64,000 bases of DNA from Magnetofaba australis IT-1 (GTDB lineage: Bacteria > Pseudomonadota > Magnetococcia > Magnetococcales > Magnetococcaceae): positions 1 through 64,000 of the forward strand of contig NZ_LVJN01000014.1 in NCBI RefSeq assembly GCF_002109495.1. The letters are read 5' to 3'. Every line of letters starts with the position of its first letter. Positions within the stretch are counted from its first letter, which is position 1. Under the pieces are notes generated by a model, which saw only the letters and a program-made list of their open reading frames with translations, was not told the DNA's origin and made no database searches. The translations under genes were made by a program, and so were the position numbers. This document shows, in pieces, positions 50,628 to 58,637 of this stretch.

Positions 50628-51772
50628 GTCATCACGCAACCTACCGCCCCCTGGGCGGACGCATCTTCACCCTGCCATTCCTGGTGCTGGGCGTGTTCGT
50701 GGCCATCGGCCTCTACTACATCGCCCTGCGTTTTACCGACGGCATGGGCGCGGTGGCCAACATCAACGGCGGCTACCCCTGGGGCATCTGGGTGGTCTAT
50801 GACGTGGTGGTGGGCACCGCACTGGCCTGCGGCGGCTACGCCATGGCCATCCTCATCTACGTGTTCAACAAGGGCGAATACCACCCGCTGATCCGTCCGG
50901 CCATCCTCGCCTCGCTGCTGGGCTACGGCCTGGGCGGCTTCGGCGCGCTGTTCGACATGGGCCGCTGGTGGCAGTTCTACAACATCCTGCTGCCGTGGAA
51001 CTGGAACTTCAACGCGGTGATGCTGGAGGTGGGCCTGTGCGTGTTCACCTACATCCTGGTGCTGCTCATTGAGTTCGCCCCGGTGCCGTTTGAAAAAGCC
51101 AAGGCCGGGCACAAACTCAAGCGCCTGAACAAAGTGCTGTTCTTCTTCATCGCCTTGGGCGTGCTGCTGCCCACCATGCACCAATCCTCGCTGGGCTCCA
51201 TGCTCATCGCCATGGGCTACAAGGTGACCCCGCTGTGGCAGTCACTGCACATGCAGCCGGTGCTGGCGATTCTCACCGCCGTGAGCATGGGCTTCGCGGT
51301 GGTGATTTTTGAAGCCTCGCTGGCCGCCACCGGCCTCGACCACCCCACCGAAACGCCGCTGCTCAAAGGGTTGGCCAAGATTCTCATCGGCCTGTTGTCC
51401 GTCTATCTGGTCATCCGCTTCGGCGAGCTGATCATGCGGGGCAAGCTGGGCTTCATCTTCGCTGGCGATCTGCACAGCCTGATGTTTCTCATCGAGACCG
51501 CGCTGTTCGCGTTCCCGCTGTGGGTGCTGCTCAGCCCGTCCAAGCGCACTCGCGGCAAGCCGTTGATGTGGGCCGCCACCAGCCTGTTGCTGGCCGGTTC
51601 GCTGTACCGCTTCAACGCCTTTTTGATCGGCTACGATCCCGGCCCCGGCTACAGCTACTTCCCCTCCGTGTCGGAGATCATGGTGACCCTGGGGATCATC
51701 GCGTTTGAAATCATGGCCTATCTGGTCGTTGTCAAAACCCTGCCCGTGCTGCATCGGCCCGAGCACGCCTGA
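50624..51772 (+). CDS. hybB: Hydrogenase integral membrane subunit (HybB, NrfD/PsrC family)
   Basis: This encodes 382 residues. About ten hydrophobic helices are spread along the chain, and there are no haem-binding patterns, as expected for the NrfD/PsrC fold. Recognisable blocks are NINGGYPWGIWVVYDVVVGTAL, FNKGEYHPLIRPAIL, LLPTMHQSSLGSM and PVLAILTAVSMGFAVVIFE. It exchanges electrons with the quinone pool and may couple this to proton movement, as proposed for E. coli HybB. It is translationally coupled to hybA by an ATGA overlap and followed 18 bp later by hybC. Confidence 0.95.
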   Translation: MSHHATYRPLGGRIFTLPFLVLGVFVAIGLYYIALRFTDGMGAVANINGGYPWGIWVVYDVVVGTALACGGYAMAILIYVFNKGEYHPLIRPAILASLLGYGLGGFGALFDMGRWWQFYNILLPWNWNFNAVMLEVGLCVFTYILVLLIEFAPVPFEKAKAGHKLKRLNKVLFFFIALGVLLPTMHQSSLGSMLIAMGYKVTPLWQSLHMQPVLAILTAVSMGFAVVIFEASLAATGLDHPTETPLLKGLAKILIGLLSVYLVIRFGELIMRGKLGFIFAGDLHSLMFLIETALFAFPLWVLLSPSKRTRGKPLMWAATSLLLAGSLYRFNAFLIGYDPGPGYSYFPSVSEIMVTLGIIAFEIMAYLVVVKTLPVLHRPEHA

Positions 51773-51790
51773 TTCGTTGTCAAAGGAGTA

Positions 51791-53500
51791 ATGAAAGTGG
51801 CGAAACGTATCACTGTTGATCCCATCACCCGAATCGAAGGCCATCTGCGCATTGATGTGGAGGTCGATGGCGGCAAGGTCACCAAGGCGTGGTCCTCCGG
51901 CCAGATGTGGCGCGGCATCGAAAAGATCCTGGTGGGCCGCGACCCGCTGGAGGCGTGGACCTACACCCAACGCTTCTGCGGCGTGTGCACCACGGTGCAC
52001 GCCATCACCTCGGTGCGCGCGGTGGAGAACGCGCTGGGCATGGAAGTGCCGGTCAACGCCCAGTTGATCCGCAACATCATCCAGACCGCCCACGCCATTC
52101 AGGACCACATCGTGCACTTCTACCACCTCTCGGCGGTGGACTGGGTGGATGTGGTCTCGGCGCTGCAAGCCGACCCCAAGAAGGCGGCGCAACTGGCTGA
52201 AAGCCTGTCCGACTGGACTCTGAACAGCGTGCACGAGATGACCGCTGTGCAGAACCGTCTGAAGAAGTTCGTCGAAAGCGGTCAGCTCGGCCCCTTCGCC
52301 ACCGGCTTCTGGGGCCACCCGGCCATGAAGCTGCCGCCGGAGGTGAACCTGATGGCGGTGGCCCACTACCTCCAGGCGCTGGAGGTGCAGAACTACTGCA
52401 ACAAAATCGTCGCCATCCTCGGCGGCAAGAGCCCACACATTCAGAACGTGGCGGTGGGCGGCGTCTCCAACTCCATCGGCTTCGACGCGCCGTCGGTGCT
52501 GAACATGGAGCGCCTGATGTTCATCAAGGGCTTCATCGACAAGCTGGAGAACTTCATCCACAAGGTCTACATGGTGGATGTGCCCGCGGTGGGCGCGTTC
52601 TATCTGGACTGGACCAAAGTGGGCGGCGGCGTGACCAACTATCTGTCGGTGCCCGACTGCCCGCAGGACAGCAAGGGGACCAAGTTCGACCTTCCCGGCG
52701 GCTACATCAAGGGCGGCGATCTATCCACCTTCAAGCCCATTCTCACCCACGGCGACGCCTACTTCCGCGACGGCGTGGCCGAGAGCTCCAAGCACAGTTG
52801 GTACAAGGGCGACGCCACCCTGCATCCGTGGCAGGGCGAGACCGACCCCAACTATGACGACTTCAACGCCGAAGGTCAGTACAGCTGGATCAAGGCCCCC
52901 ACCTTCTACGGCGAGCGCGCCGAGGTGGGACCGCTGGCCAACGTGCTGGTCAGCGTCGCCGCCGGGCATGAGCCCGCCATCCGTCACCTCAACAGCGCCA
53001 TCGGCACCCTCAAGGCGGTGTCGGGTCTGAGCGATGTGCCGCTGGAGGCGCTTAACTCCACCATCGGTCGCCATGCCGCCCGCGCGGTGCGCTGCGCGGT
53101 GATGATGGACACCCTCAAGGAGCAGTGGTCCAAACTGGTGGCCAACATCGGCACGGGGGATCTGGACACCTTCAACGCGCCGGTGTTCCCCAAGGGCGAA
53201 GTGCGCGGCTTCGGCTTCCACGAAGCCCCGCGCGGCGCGCTCTCCCACTGGGTGGTGATCAACAACGGCAAGATCGCCAACTATCAGGCGGTGGTGCCCT
53301 CCACCTGGAACGCCGGTCCGCGCGCCGAAAACGGCGACCCCGGCCCCTACGAAATGTCGCTGCTGGATACGCCGGTGGCCGACGAGCACAAGCCGTTGGA
53401 GGTGCTGCGCACGGTGCACTCCTTTGACCCGTGCATCGCCTGCGCCATCCACATGGTGGATACCGAGAAGCGTGAAATCGTCAAGGTCAAAGCCCTGTAA
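51791..53500 (+). CDS. hybC: [NiFe]-hydrogenase large subunit (HybC-like)
   Basis: This encodes 569 residues, with AGGAG just upstream. The N-terminal Ni-ligand motif is RFCGVC (Cys63, Cys66) and the C-terminal motif DPCIACAIH (Cys548, Cys551). Cleavage after His554 by the endopeptidase would remove MVDTEKREIVKVKAL (15 residues), so this is an ordinary precursor. It oxidises H2 at the Ni-Fe(CN)2CO site and is exported with HybO by Tat. The family is respiratory uptake type (group 1). No sign of damage is seen. Confidence 0.97.
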   Translation: MKVAKRITVDPITRIEGHLRIDVEVDGGKVTKAWSSGQMWRGIEKILVGRDPLEAWTYTQRFCGVCTTVHAITSVRAVENALGMEVPVNAQLIRNIIQTAHAIQDHIVHFYHLSAVDWVDVVSALQADPKKAAQLAESLSDWTLNSVHEMTAVQNRLKKFVESGQLGPFATGFWGHPAMKLPPEVNLMAVAHYLQALEVQNYCNKIVAILGGKSPHIQNVAVGGVSNSIGFDAPSVLNMERLMFIKGFIDKLENFIHKVYMVDVPAVGAFYLDWTKVGGGVTNYLSVPDCPQDSKGTKFDLPGGYIKGGDLSTFKPILTHGDAYFRDGVAESSKHSWYKGDATLHPWQGETDPNYDDFNAEGQYSWIKAPTFYGERAEVGPLANVLVSVAAGHEPAIRHLNSAIGTLKAVSGLSDVPLEALNSTIGRHAARAVRCAVMMDTLKEQWSKLVANIGTGDLDTFNAPVFPKGEVRGFGFHEAPRGALSHWVVINNGKIANYQAVVPSTWNAGPRAENGDPGPYEMSLLDTPVADEHKPLEVLRTVHSFDPCIACAIHMVDTEKREIVKVKAL

Positions 53501-53536
53501 ACTTGGGGCCGGAGAACTAACATTGAGCAGAACTAA

Positions 53537-53640
53537 CGGGGAGATAAAAGATAGTGGGGCTCCGCCCCACACCCCGCCAGGGCGCCGCCCTGGACCCGCC
53601 AGGCCAAATTGGGACAAATCCCGATTTCCCTGGACCCTCG
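53537..53640 (-). repeat. Mosaic palindromic intergenic repeat, copy 2
   Basis: It contains GTGGGGCTCCGCCCCAC and CAGGGCGCCGCCCTG hairpins and an ATTGGGACAAATCCCGAT stem. The GGGGAGATAAAAGATAG edge is the reverse of the edge in the copy at 60911-61016. It is flanked by inverted AACTAAC (53531-53537) and GTTAGTT (53640-53646). Direct copies of AGAACTAAC lie at 53513 and 53529. It separates hybC from the small membrane protein and maturation genes. Confidence 0.75.
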
Positions 53641-53718
53641 TTAGTTTTACTCCGTGCAAGCACGCTATTATTCGCATCGACTGACGCCCGGTCGTTGCAT
53701 TGAGATGGAGTGACACAA

Positions 53719-53934
53719 ATGAAAAGATCTGCTCTTGTTGCCGCCGCCTTGGCTCTGGCTCCCGCCTCCGCGCTGGCCCATACCGGTCACCACGAAGGCT
53801 TTAATCTGCTGCACTTCCTCACCGACCACCCCCCCGCGGCGATTCTGGCCATGGTCGTGGTCGCCGGGGTGGTGTTCCTGGCCCTGCGCAAACCCGCCAA
53901 ATCCGAGCAAAAGGCCAAGGACCATGTATCCTGA
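53719..53934 (+). CDS. Small signal-peptide/one-helix protein, mini-HupE-like
   Basis: This encodes 71 residues from the ATG at 53719 (GGAG 8 nt upstream). The signal peptide ends ASALA; after cleavage the protein would begin HTGHHEGFNLLHFLTDHPP. One hydrophobic helix follows (AAILAMVVVAGVVFLAL), then a Lys-rich tail. The start of HupE/UreJ nickel permeases after their signal peptide reads similarly (HPGH...GFxxGFxHPxxGxDHxLAM), so this looks like only the first helix of such a protein. It overlaps the maturation protease gene by 11 nt. A role in Ni delivery is inference from the His cluster and context. Confidence 0.7.
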   Translation: MKRSALVAAALALAPASALAHTGHHEGFNLLHFLTDHPPAAILAMVVVAGVVFLALRKPAKSEQKAKDHVS

Positions 53935-54475
53935 TAACAAGGAGATCCTGCTCATCGGCCTGGGCAATGTGCTGATGCAGGACGAAGGCGTGGGCGTGCG
54001 CGCAGTGGAGGCGCTGGAGTGCCGCTATCACCTGCCGCAGACGGTGACGGTGATGGACGGCGGCACCACCGGCACTGAACTGCTGGAGCCCATGCGCAAC
54101 GTCAAACACCTGATCGTGGCCGATGCGGTCAACACCGGCGATCCCCTGGGCACGCTGGTGCGCATCGCCAATGAGCAGGTCCCGGCATTCTTCCAGACCA
54201 AACTCTCCAACCACCAATTGGGGCTGTCGGATCTGCTGGGCCTGCTGGCGCTCACCGAACAGCAGCCGCAAACCGTCACCATCGTCGGTCTGGTTCCCCA
54301 CGGGCTGGAGAACCAACTGGGCCTCACCGCCGAGGGCGAAGCCGGGGTGGAGCGCATGGTGACGCAACTGGTGCGGGAACTGGCCGACCTGGGCGTAACG
54401 CTGACGCCCAAGGAGACGCCGCAAATCGGCTACTGGGCGCGTCAAGCGCAGATGGAGCTGGCCAAATGTGCCTAG
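53924..54475 (+). CDS. hybD: Hydrogenase maturation endopeptidase (HybD family)
   Basis: This encodes 183 residues from the ATG at 53924, which lies inside the end of the preceding small gene (coupled translation); the frame is open further upstream but those residues are not family-like. The family motif LLIGLGNVLMQDEGVGVRAV is at the N-terminus with the Ni-sensing Glu. Asp and His positions appear in VADAVNTGDPLG and LSNHQLGLSDLL. It cleaves the 15-residue C-terminal peptide of HybC once nickel is inserted. It overlaps the downstream hypC paralogue by 10 nt. Confidence 0.93.
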   Translation: MYPDNKEILLIGLGNVLMQDEGVGVRAVEALECRYHLPQTVTVMDGGTTGTELLEPMRNVKHLIVADAVNTGDPLGTLVRIANEQVPAFFQTKLSNHQLGLSDLLGLLALTEQQPQTVTIVGLVPHGLENQLGLTAEGEAGVERMVTQLVRELADLGVTLTPKETPQIGYWARQAQMELAKCA

Positions 54476-54729
54476 GCATTCCGGTGCGCGTGGTGGAGTC
54501 CCATGACTTTGTGGCGATCTGCGAAGGGCGGCAGGGTCGCCAGCAGGTCAACATGATGTTGGTGGGGCCGCAGCCGGTGGGAACCTGGGTCTCCAACTAT
54601 CTGGGTTCGGCGCGCGAGGTGCTGGAGCCGGAGCAGGCTGAGGCCATCAACGCCGCCATGGATGAACTGACCGCCGCTGTCAACGGCGACCCCAACGCCA
54701 ATCTGGATCTGTTTTTCGATCCGCGCTAA
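54466..54729 (+). CDS. hybG: HypC/HybG/HupF-family chaperone, first copy
   Basis: This encodes 87 residues starting MCLGIPVRVVES; the N-terminal Cys2 is the conserved functional residue of the family. It overlaps hybD by 10 nt. A second, more canonical hypC is at 58386. In E. coli HypC and HybG serve different hydrogenases; in hup operons HupF is the paralogue that stabilises the large subunit. Which role applies here cannot be told from sequence alone. Confidence 0.88.
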   Translation: MCLGIPVRVVESHDFVAICEGRQGRQQVNMMLVGPQPVGTWVSNYLGSAREVLEPEQAEAINAAMDELTAAVNGDPNANLDLFFDPR

Positions 54730-54828
54730 GTTTTTCTTCTCCCTGTTTTCCTCTTCCAACCGGGGGGGCTCTCCTTGGCCCTCCCGTCTTTTTTTCTCCC
54801 GTAGTTTACACAAGCTCTGAACGGCCAA

Positions 54829-55050
54829 TGTTTGCGTGACGCAAGCCCGGCCAGCGCTGACTATGGGCCGCCGACTGGTCGGCGGCGGGGTCTGGGGGCT
54901 TCGCCCCCAGCGGGGCGTGGGCGGCCCCACGATTCGGCAGGATTGCCGAATCGGACTCGCGCAGCGAGCCCAAAGGGTGAAGGCCAAGGATGGCCTGAAT
55001 CACGGTGTGGAAGTTGGGAGCTCGAGGGCGGAGCCCTCGATATCTTTCAT
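54829..55050 (+). repeat. Mosaic palindromic intergenic repeat, copy 3 (longest)
   Basis: It opens with AATGTTTGCGTGACGC, identical to the end of copy 1. It then has GCCGCCGAC-TG-GTCGGCGGC, CTGGGGGCTTCGCCCCCAG, GATTCGGCAGGATTGCCGAATC broken over two arms (54933-54954), AGGCCAAGGATGGCCT (54982-54997) and TCGAGGGCGGAGCCCTCGA (55024-55042). The extra central hairpins are absent from copy 1, showing modular growth. Confidence 0.8.
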
Positions 55051-55082
55051 CCCCCCAATAATGATGTTTGGTGGAAACACGC

Positions 55083-55103
55083 ACAGTGAACACTGTCTTT
55101 TTT
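55083..55103 (+). terminator. Short inverted repeat with T-run
   Basis: ACAGTGAACACTGT (6-bp arms, 2-nt centre) is followed by CTTTTTT. The tight loop makes a classical terminator uncertain; it could equally be an operator. Confidence 0.4.
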
Positions 55104-55107
55104 GCTT

Positions 55108-55135
55108 CCATTATTTTGTCGACGTGAAATAATGG
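55108..55135. promoter_or_regulatory. Perfect 9-bp inverted repeat upstream of hybE
   Basis: CCATTATTT and AAATAATGG are separated by 10 nt containing GTCGAC. The A+T-rich arms suit a regulator-binding site more than a terminator. No regulator can be named. Confidence 0.35.
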
Positions 55136-55289
55136 TATCCACAGTGAAATCGTAATTTCAAAAATTCTATTTTTTCCCTTACTGTTTCATCAACTTATTC
55201 TCACCATGTTTTGGCGCCGCCGTTGCTGTATGGCAACCACCCAGCGCCCAACCCGGGCGTCGCATCGGCAGACCCAGCGGAGAGATGGC

Positions 55290-55931
55290 ATGGATGAAAC
55301 CACCCTGAAAGACAAACTGGAAAGCGTGTTTGGCGCCATCGAACGCGATCAGATGCGCGGCCTGCCTCTGCTCAATCCGATTATCAAGGTCGAAGCGGTG
55401 GGGGTGCAGCCCATCGGCGATCTGTGGTGCGGCGTGGTGATCACCCCCTGGCTGATGAGCCTGCTGGTGGTGGACCCCACGGGTCTCTCCTGGCAAAACG
55501 CGCCGCTGGGCGAGAAGATCCACATCGACTTCCCCGAGCGCAGCCATGCGATGGCCATCAATGAGTTCGATGGCGTGGGGCGCTGCCTGACGCTGTCGCT
55601 GGAATCCCCCATGCACCCCTTCCCCACCCACGACTCCGCCGTCTCCCGCGCCGAATCGTTCCTCGACGTGCTGATGACCGACAGCGCCGACAGAGAGCCC
55701 ACGTTGGACGATACGCCGCTGGATGAGGCGCGCATGCAGCGCTTCCTCAGCGGCGAGGATATGCGCGATATCTTCGAGCAGGAGCGGCAGGCGCTGATGG
55801 CCGAAAATGGGTTTGTCAGCAAAGAGGGCTCCAGCGCCTGCCCCGCCTCGGGCGGCGCGGCGCAGAAGATGGCGCAGCCGGTGAGCCGACGCGATCTGTT
55901 CACGGGTCTGCGCGGCGGGGAGCCTGCATGA
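55290..55931 (+). CDS. hybE: Hydrogenase assembly chaperone HybE/HupJ
   Basis: This encodes 213 residues from the ATG at 55290 (AGCGGAGAG upstream). The family block NPIIKVEAVGVQPIGDLWCGVVITPWLMSLL is split by a few residues but unmistakable, and the C-terminal SRRDLFTGL matches HupJ proteins. HybE/HupJ assists folding and Fe-S loading of the hydrogenase and prevents premature export. The central section (about 125-190) is acidic and variable. It overlaps hupK by ATGA. Confidence 0.9.
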   Translation: MDETTLKDKLESVFGAIERDQMRGLPLLNPIIKVEAVGVQPIGDLWCGVVITPWLMSLLVVDPTGLSWQNAPLGEKIHIDFPERSHAMAINEFDGVGRCLTLSLESPMHPFPTHDSAVSRAESFLDVLMTDSADREPTLDDTPLDEARMQRFLSGEDMRDIFEQERQALMAENGFVSKEGSSACPASGGAAQKMAQPVSRRDLFTGLRGGEPA

Positions 55932-57088
55932 GTTTTGACGGCGGCCTGCGCATCACCCTGCACCCGAACCGCAGCGGTCCGGCGCGGGCGGTGATCGACT
56001 CCCAACGTATGGTGGGGGCGTCGCGCATGCTGGTGGGCAAGCCGGTAGAGCAGCTCTTAGCGCTGCTGCCGAAGCTGTTCGTGGTGTGCGGCGTGGCCCA
56101 GAGCGTGGCGGCGGCGCGGGCTGTGGAGGGGTTTCGGGGCGTTGCGCCCTCCCCCGCCATGGCGGCGCAACGCAACCGCCTGGTGGCGCTGGAGAGCATC
56201 AAGGAGCATCTGTGGCAGATCCTGCTGCAGTGGCCGCCGCTGCTGGGCAAACAGGCGCAACAGGCGACCATGGCCCAAGCCGCCAAGCAGTATCTGAAAC
56301 TGAGCATGCTGCTGCGTGACGGCAAGAGCCCCATGCAGCCAGGGGCCGAGGGCGACATCGCCAATCTGGACGCCGCCGCCTGGACGCCATTGCTTGGCAT
56401 ACTGCGCGAAACCGTGTTTGGCGTGGAGTTGGAAGAGTGGCTGACGTTTCATCATCTTCAGAAGATCGTCCACTGGAATGATGCGGTGGAGACCCTGGGC
56501 GCGGCCATGGCTTCGGCGGCGCTGCATATCGCCCCCTCTGGCTGGGGGCAGAGCGGCGTCGGGCCGCTACCGACATTGAGCGCGCAAGAGCTGGCCCCGC
56601 TGATGTCGGATAGCGATTTCATCGCCCGGCCGCGCTGGCGGGGGGCCTGTTATGAGAGCAGCGCGCTGACCCGCACCCGCAGCGCCCTGCTGGAAGAAGC
56701 GAGCCGCTACGGCAACGATCAACTCACGCGGGTGCTGGCGCGTCTCACCGAGATGGCGCAACTGGCTTTGGCCCTGCGTGACGGCGACGACGCCCGCCTG
56801 CAGGCGCTCACGCCAGACGTCGGCGCGCAGCCGCAAGGCTACGGCGTGGGGGTGGTGGAGGCGGCGCGAGGCCGTTTGGCGCATCGCGTGAAACTGGATG
56901 GCGAGGTGTCGTTGGACTACGCCATCCTCGCCCCCACCGAGTGGAATTTTCACCCCGATGGCGCGGCGGCGCAGACGTTGGCCAGCCTGCGCGGCGATGC
57001 CGAATCGTTGCAACGCTGGGCCACATTGGCGATCTACGCCATCGACCCCTGTGTGGGATTTGAACTGAAAGTGGCGCCAGATGCATGA
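55928..57088 (+). CDS. hupK: HupK-type hydrogenase large-subunit-like assembly protein
   Basis: This encodes 386 residues. It has remnants of large-subunit motifs: VVCGVAQSVAAARAVE near residue 54 for the N-terminal CxxC region, and YAIDPCVGFELKV near the C-terminus, each with a single Cys instead of two. HupK proteins have this degenerate pattern and are thought to act as scaffolds for the Fe(CN)2CO group before transfer to the large subunit. Its start overlaps hybE and its end overlaps hypA by 8 nt. Confidence 0.85.
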   Translation: MSFDGGLRITLHPNRSGPARAVIDSQRMVGASRMLVGKPVEQLLALLPKLFVVCGVAQSVAAARAVEGFRGVAPSPAMAAQRNRLVALESIKEHLWQILLQWPPLLGKQAQQATMAQAAKQYLKLSMLLRDGKSPMQPGAEGDIANLDAAAWTPLLGILRETVFGVELEEWLTFHHLQKIVHWNDAVETLGAAMASAALHIAPSGWGQSGVGPLPTLSAQELAPLMSDSDFIARPRWRGACYESSALTRTRSALLEEASRYGNDQLTRVLARLTEMAQLALALRDGDDARLQALTPDVGAQPQGYGVGVVEAARGRLAHRVKLDGEVSLDYAILAPTEWNFHPDGAAAQTLASLRGDAESLQRWATLAIYAIDPCVGFELKVAPDA

Positions 57089-57422
57089 GATGTCGCTGTG
57101 TGAGGGAGTGATTCAACTGCTCGAGGAGCACGCCGAAAGCCAAGGCTTCAAACGGGTCAAAACCGTGTGGCTGGAGATCGGCAAACTCTCCGGCGTGGAG
57201 GTGGAGGCGATGCGTTTCTGCTTCGATGCGGTGGCGCGGGACTCCATCGCCGACGGCGCCAAGCTGGAGATCATCGAACCGCCGGGCGTAGCGTGGTGTA
57301 TGACCTGTTCCAAACAGGTGGAGACCCAGCAGCGATTTGACCCCTGCCCGGAGTGCGGCGGGTTTCAGTTGCAGGTGGTCTCCGGTGACGCCATGCGAGT
57401 CAAAGAGTTGGAAGTCGAGTAG
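57081..57422 (+). CDS. hypA: Nickel-insertion protein HypA
   Basis: This encodes 113 residues beginning MHEMSLCEGV, whose His2 is the Ni ligand. The zinc site is CMTCSK followed by CPECGG. It delivers nickel, with HypB, to the large subunit precursor. The gene overlaps hupK and lies 12 bp before hypB. Confidence 0.96.
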   Translation: MHEMSLCEGVIQLLEEHAESQGFKRVKTVWLEIGKLSGVEVEAMRFCFDAVARDSIADGAKLEIIEPPGVAWCMTCSKQVETQQRFDPCPECGGFQLQVVSGDAMRVKELEVE

Positions 57423-57434
57423 AGGAGAGTCGAC

Positions 57435-58379
57435 ATGTGCACCGTTTGCGGATGTGGTCAGGGCGAAACGCGCATCGAGGGCGATGCCGCCCACAAGCAT
57501 GATCACGACCATGATCACCACCATCATGGCCACGCCCATAGCCATGACCATTCGCACGATCATGGCCACGACCATGGCCACGATCACGAACATGCGCATG
57601 AACACCCTCACGAGCATGGTCACAGCCACGATCACGATCATCACGACTACGGCCAGGGCCCGGCCCGCGCCCACGCCCCGGGCATGAGCCAGTCGCGCAT
57701 GGTGCAGATTGAGCAGGATATCCTCAGCAAGAACGATCAGTACGCCCTGGCCAACCGCCGCACATTCAATGAACAGGGGATTCTGGCGCTGAATCTGGTC
57801 TCCAGCCCCGGCTCGGGCAAAACCACCCTGCTCACCCGCACCATCGAGTTGATGAAGGATCAGTTCGAGGTAGCGGTGATCGAGGGCGATCAGCAGACCG
57901 CCAACGACGCCGAGCGCATCCGCGCCACCGGCGTGCGCGCGCTGCAGATCAACACCGGCAAGGGGTGCCACCTGGACGCCCATATGGTAGGCCACGGTCT
58001 GGAGCGGCTGGAGCCCAAACCCGGCTCGCTGCTGTTCATCGAAAACGTCGGCAATCTGGTCTGCCCGGCGGCGTTCGATCTGGGCGAAGCGCATAAGGTG
58101 GCGATTCTGTCGGTCACCGAGGGCGAGGATAAACCGATCAAATACCCGGACATGTTCCACGCCGCCGACCTGATGCTGCTGAACAAGGTGGACCTGCTGC
58201 CCTATCTGACCTTCGATGTGGACAAATGCATCGGCTACGCCCGCCAGGTCAATCCCAACATCAAGGTGCTGCTCACCTCCGCCGTCAGTGGCGAAGGCAT
58301 GGACGCCTGGCGCCGCTGGATTGAAGCCACCCGCGCCATCGCCCTGACCGGCCACCCCACCCTCTCGCAGTCGGAGTAA
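57435..58379 (+). CDS. hypB: Nickel-incorporation GTPase HypB with His-rich region
   Basis: This encodes 314 residues. The N-terminus CTVCGCG is the high-affinity Ni motif. Residues about 20-72 contain roughly 28 His, mostly alternating with Asp and Gly, as in nickel-storing HypB proteins. GTPase motifs are [11 protein letters not shown] (P-loop), [16 protein letters not shown] and [12 protein letters not shown] hydrolysis drives Ni transfer to HypA and the large subunit; the His tract can store Ni. A start site GGAGAG precedes the ATG. Confidence 0.97.
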   Translation: MCTVCGCGQGETRIEGDAAHKHDHDHDHHHHGHAHSHDHSHDHGHDHGHDHEHAHEHPHEHGHSHDHDHHDYGQGPARAHAPGMSQSRMVQIEQDILSKNDQYALANRRTFNEQGILALNLVSSPGSGKTTLLTRTIELMKDQFEVAVIEGDQQTANDAERIRATGVRALQINTGKGCHLDAHMVGHGLERLEPKPGSLLFIENVGNLVCPAAFDLGEAHKVAILSVTEGEDKPIKYPDMFHAADLMLLNKVDLLPYLTFDVDKCIGYARQVNPNIKVLLTSAVSGEGMDAWRRWIEATRAIALTGHPTLSQSE

Positions 58380-58385
58380 CCGCCC

Positions 58386-58637
58386 ATGTGTCTGGCCCTG
58401 CCGGCCCGCATCGTGGCCATCGATTCAGACGCCGACACCGCCAGCGTGGAGCTGGGCGGCGTGCGGCAACAGATCTCCCTGGCGTTGGTGGAGAACGTCA
58501 GTGTGGATGACTACGTGCTGGTGCACGTGGGTTACGCCCTCAACGTCATCAGCGAAGAGGAAGCGCGCAAAACCCTGGAGTTGATGGCCGAAGCGGGCAT
58601 CGTCAGCGAAGCCGCGCCGTCGGAGTCCGCGCCATGA
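58386..58637 (+). CDS. hypC: Hydrogenase chaperone HypC (second copy)
   Basis: This encodes 83 residues starting MCLALPARIVAID with the conserved Cys2, and GVRQQISLALVENVSVDDYVLVHVGYAL typical of HypC. It partners HypD in Fe(CN)2CO assembly. It overlaps hypD by ATGA. It is the paralogue of the gene at 54466. Confidence 0.95.
   Translation: MCLALPARIVAIDSDADTASVELGGVRQQISLALVENVSVDDYVLVHVGYALNVISEEEARKTLELMAEAGIVSEAAPSESAP

Larger units (their letters stand above)
54730..55289. other. Intergenic region with palindromic repeat and A+T-rich tail
   Basis: These 560 bp between hybG and hybE contain no gene. The first part (to 54828) has T-rich runs. Next is the mosaic repeat (54829-55050), then an A+T-rich segment (55060-55200) with two inverted repeats. 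It splits the hydrogenase cluster into structural and maturation blocks. Confidence 0.6.

Noticed and set aside
57495-57660. Low-complexity CATGAC-like tract considered as a DNA repeat
   Set aside because: It codes for the His-rich nickel-storage region of HypB, normal for this family.
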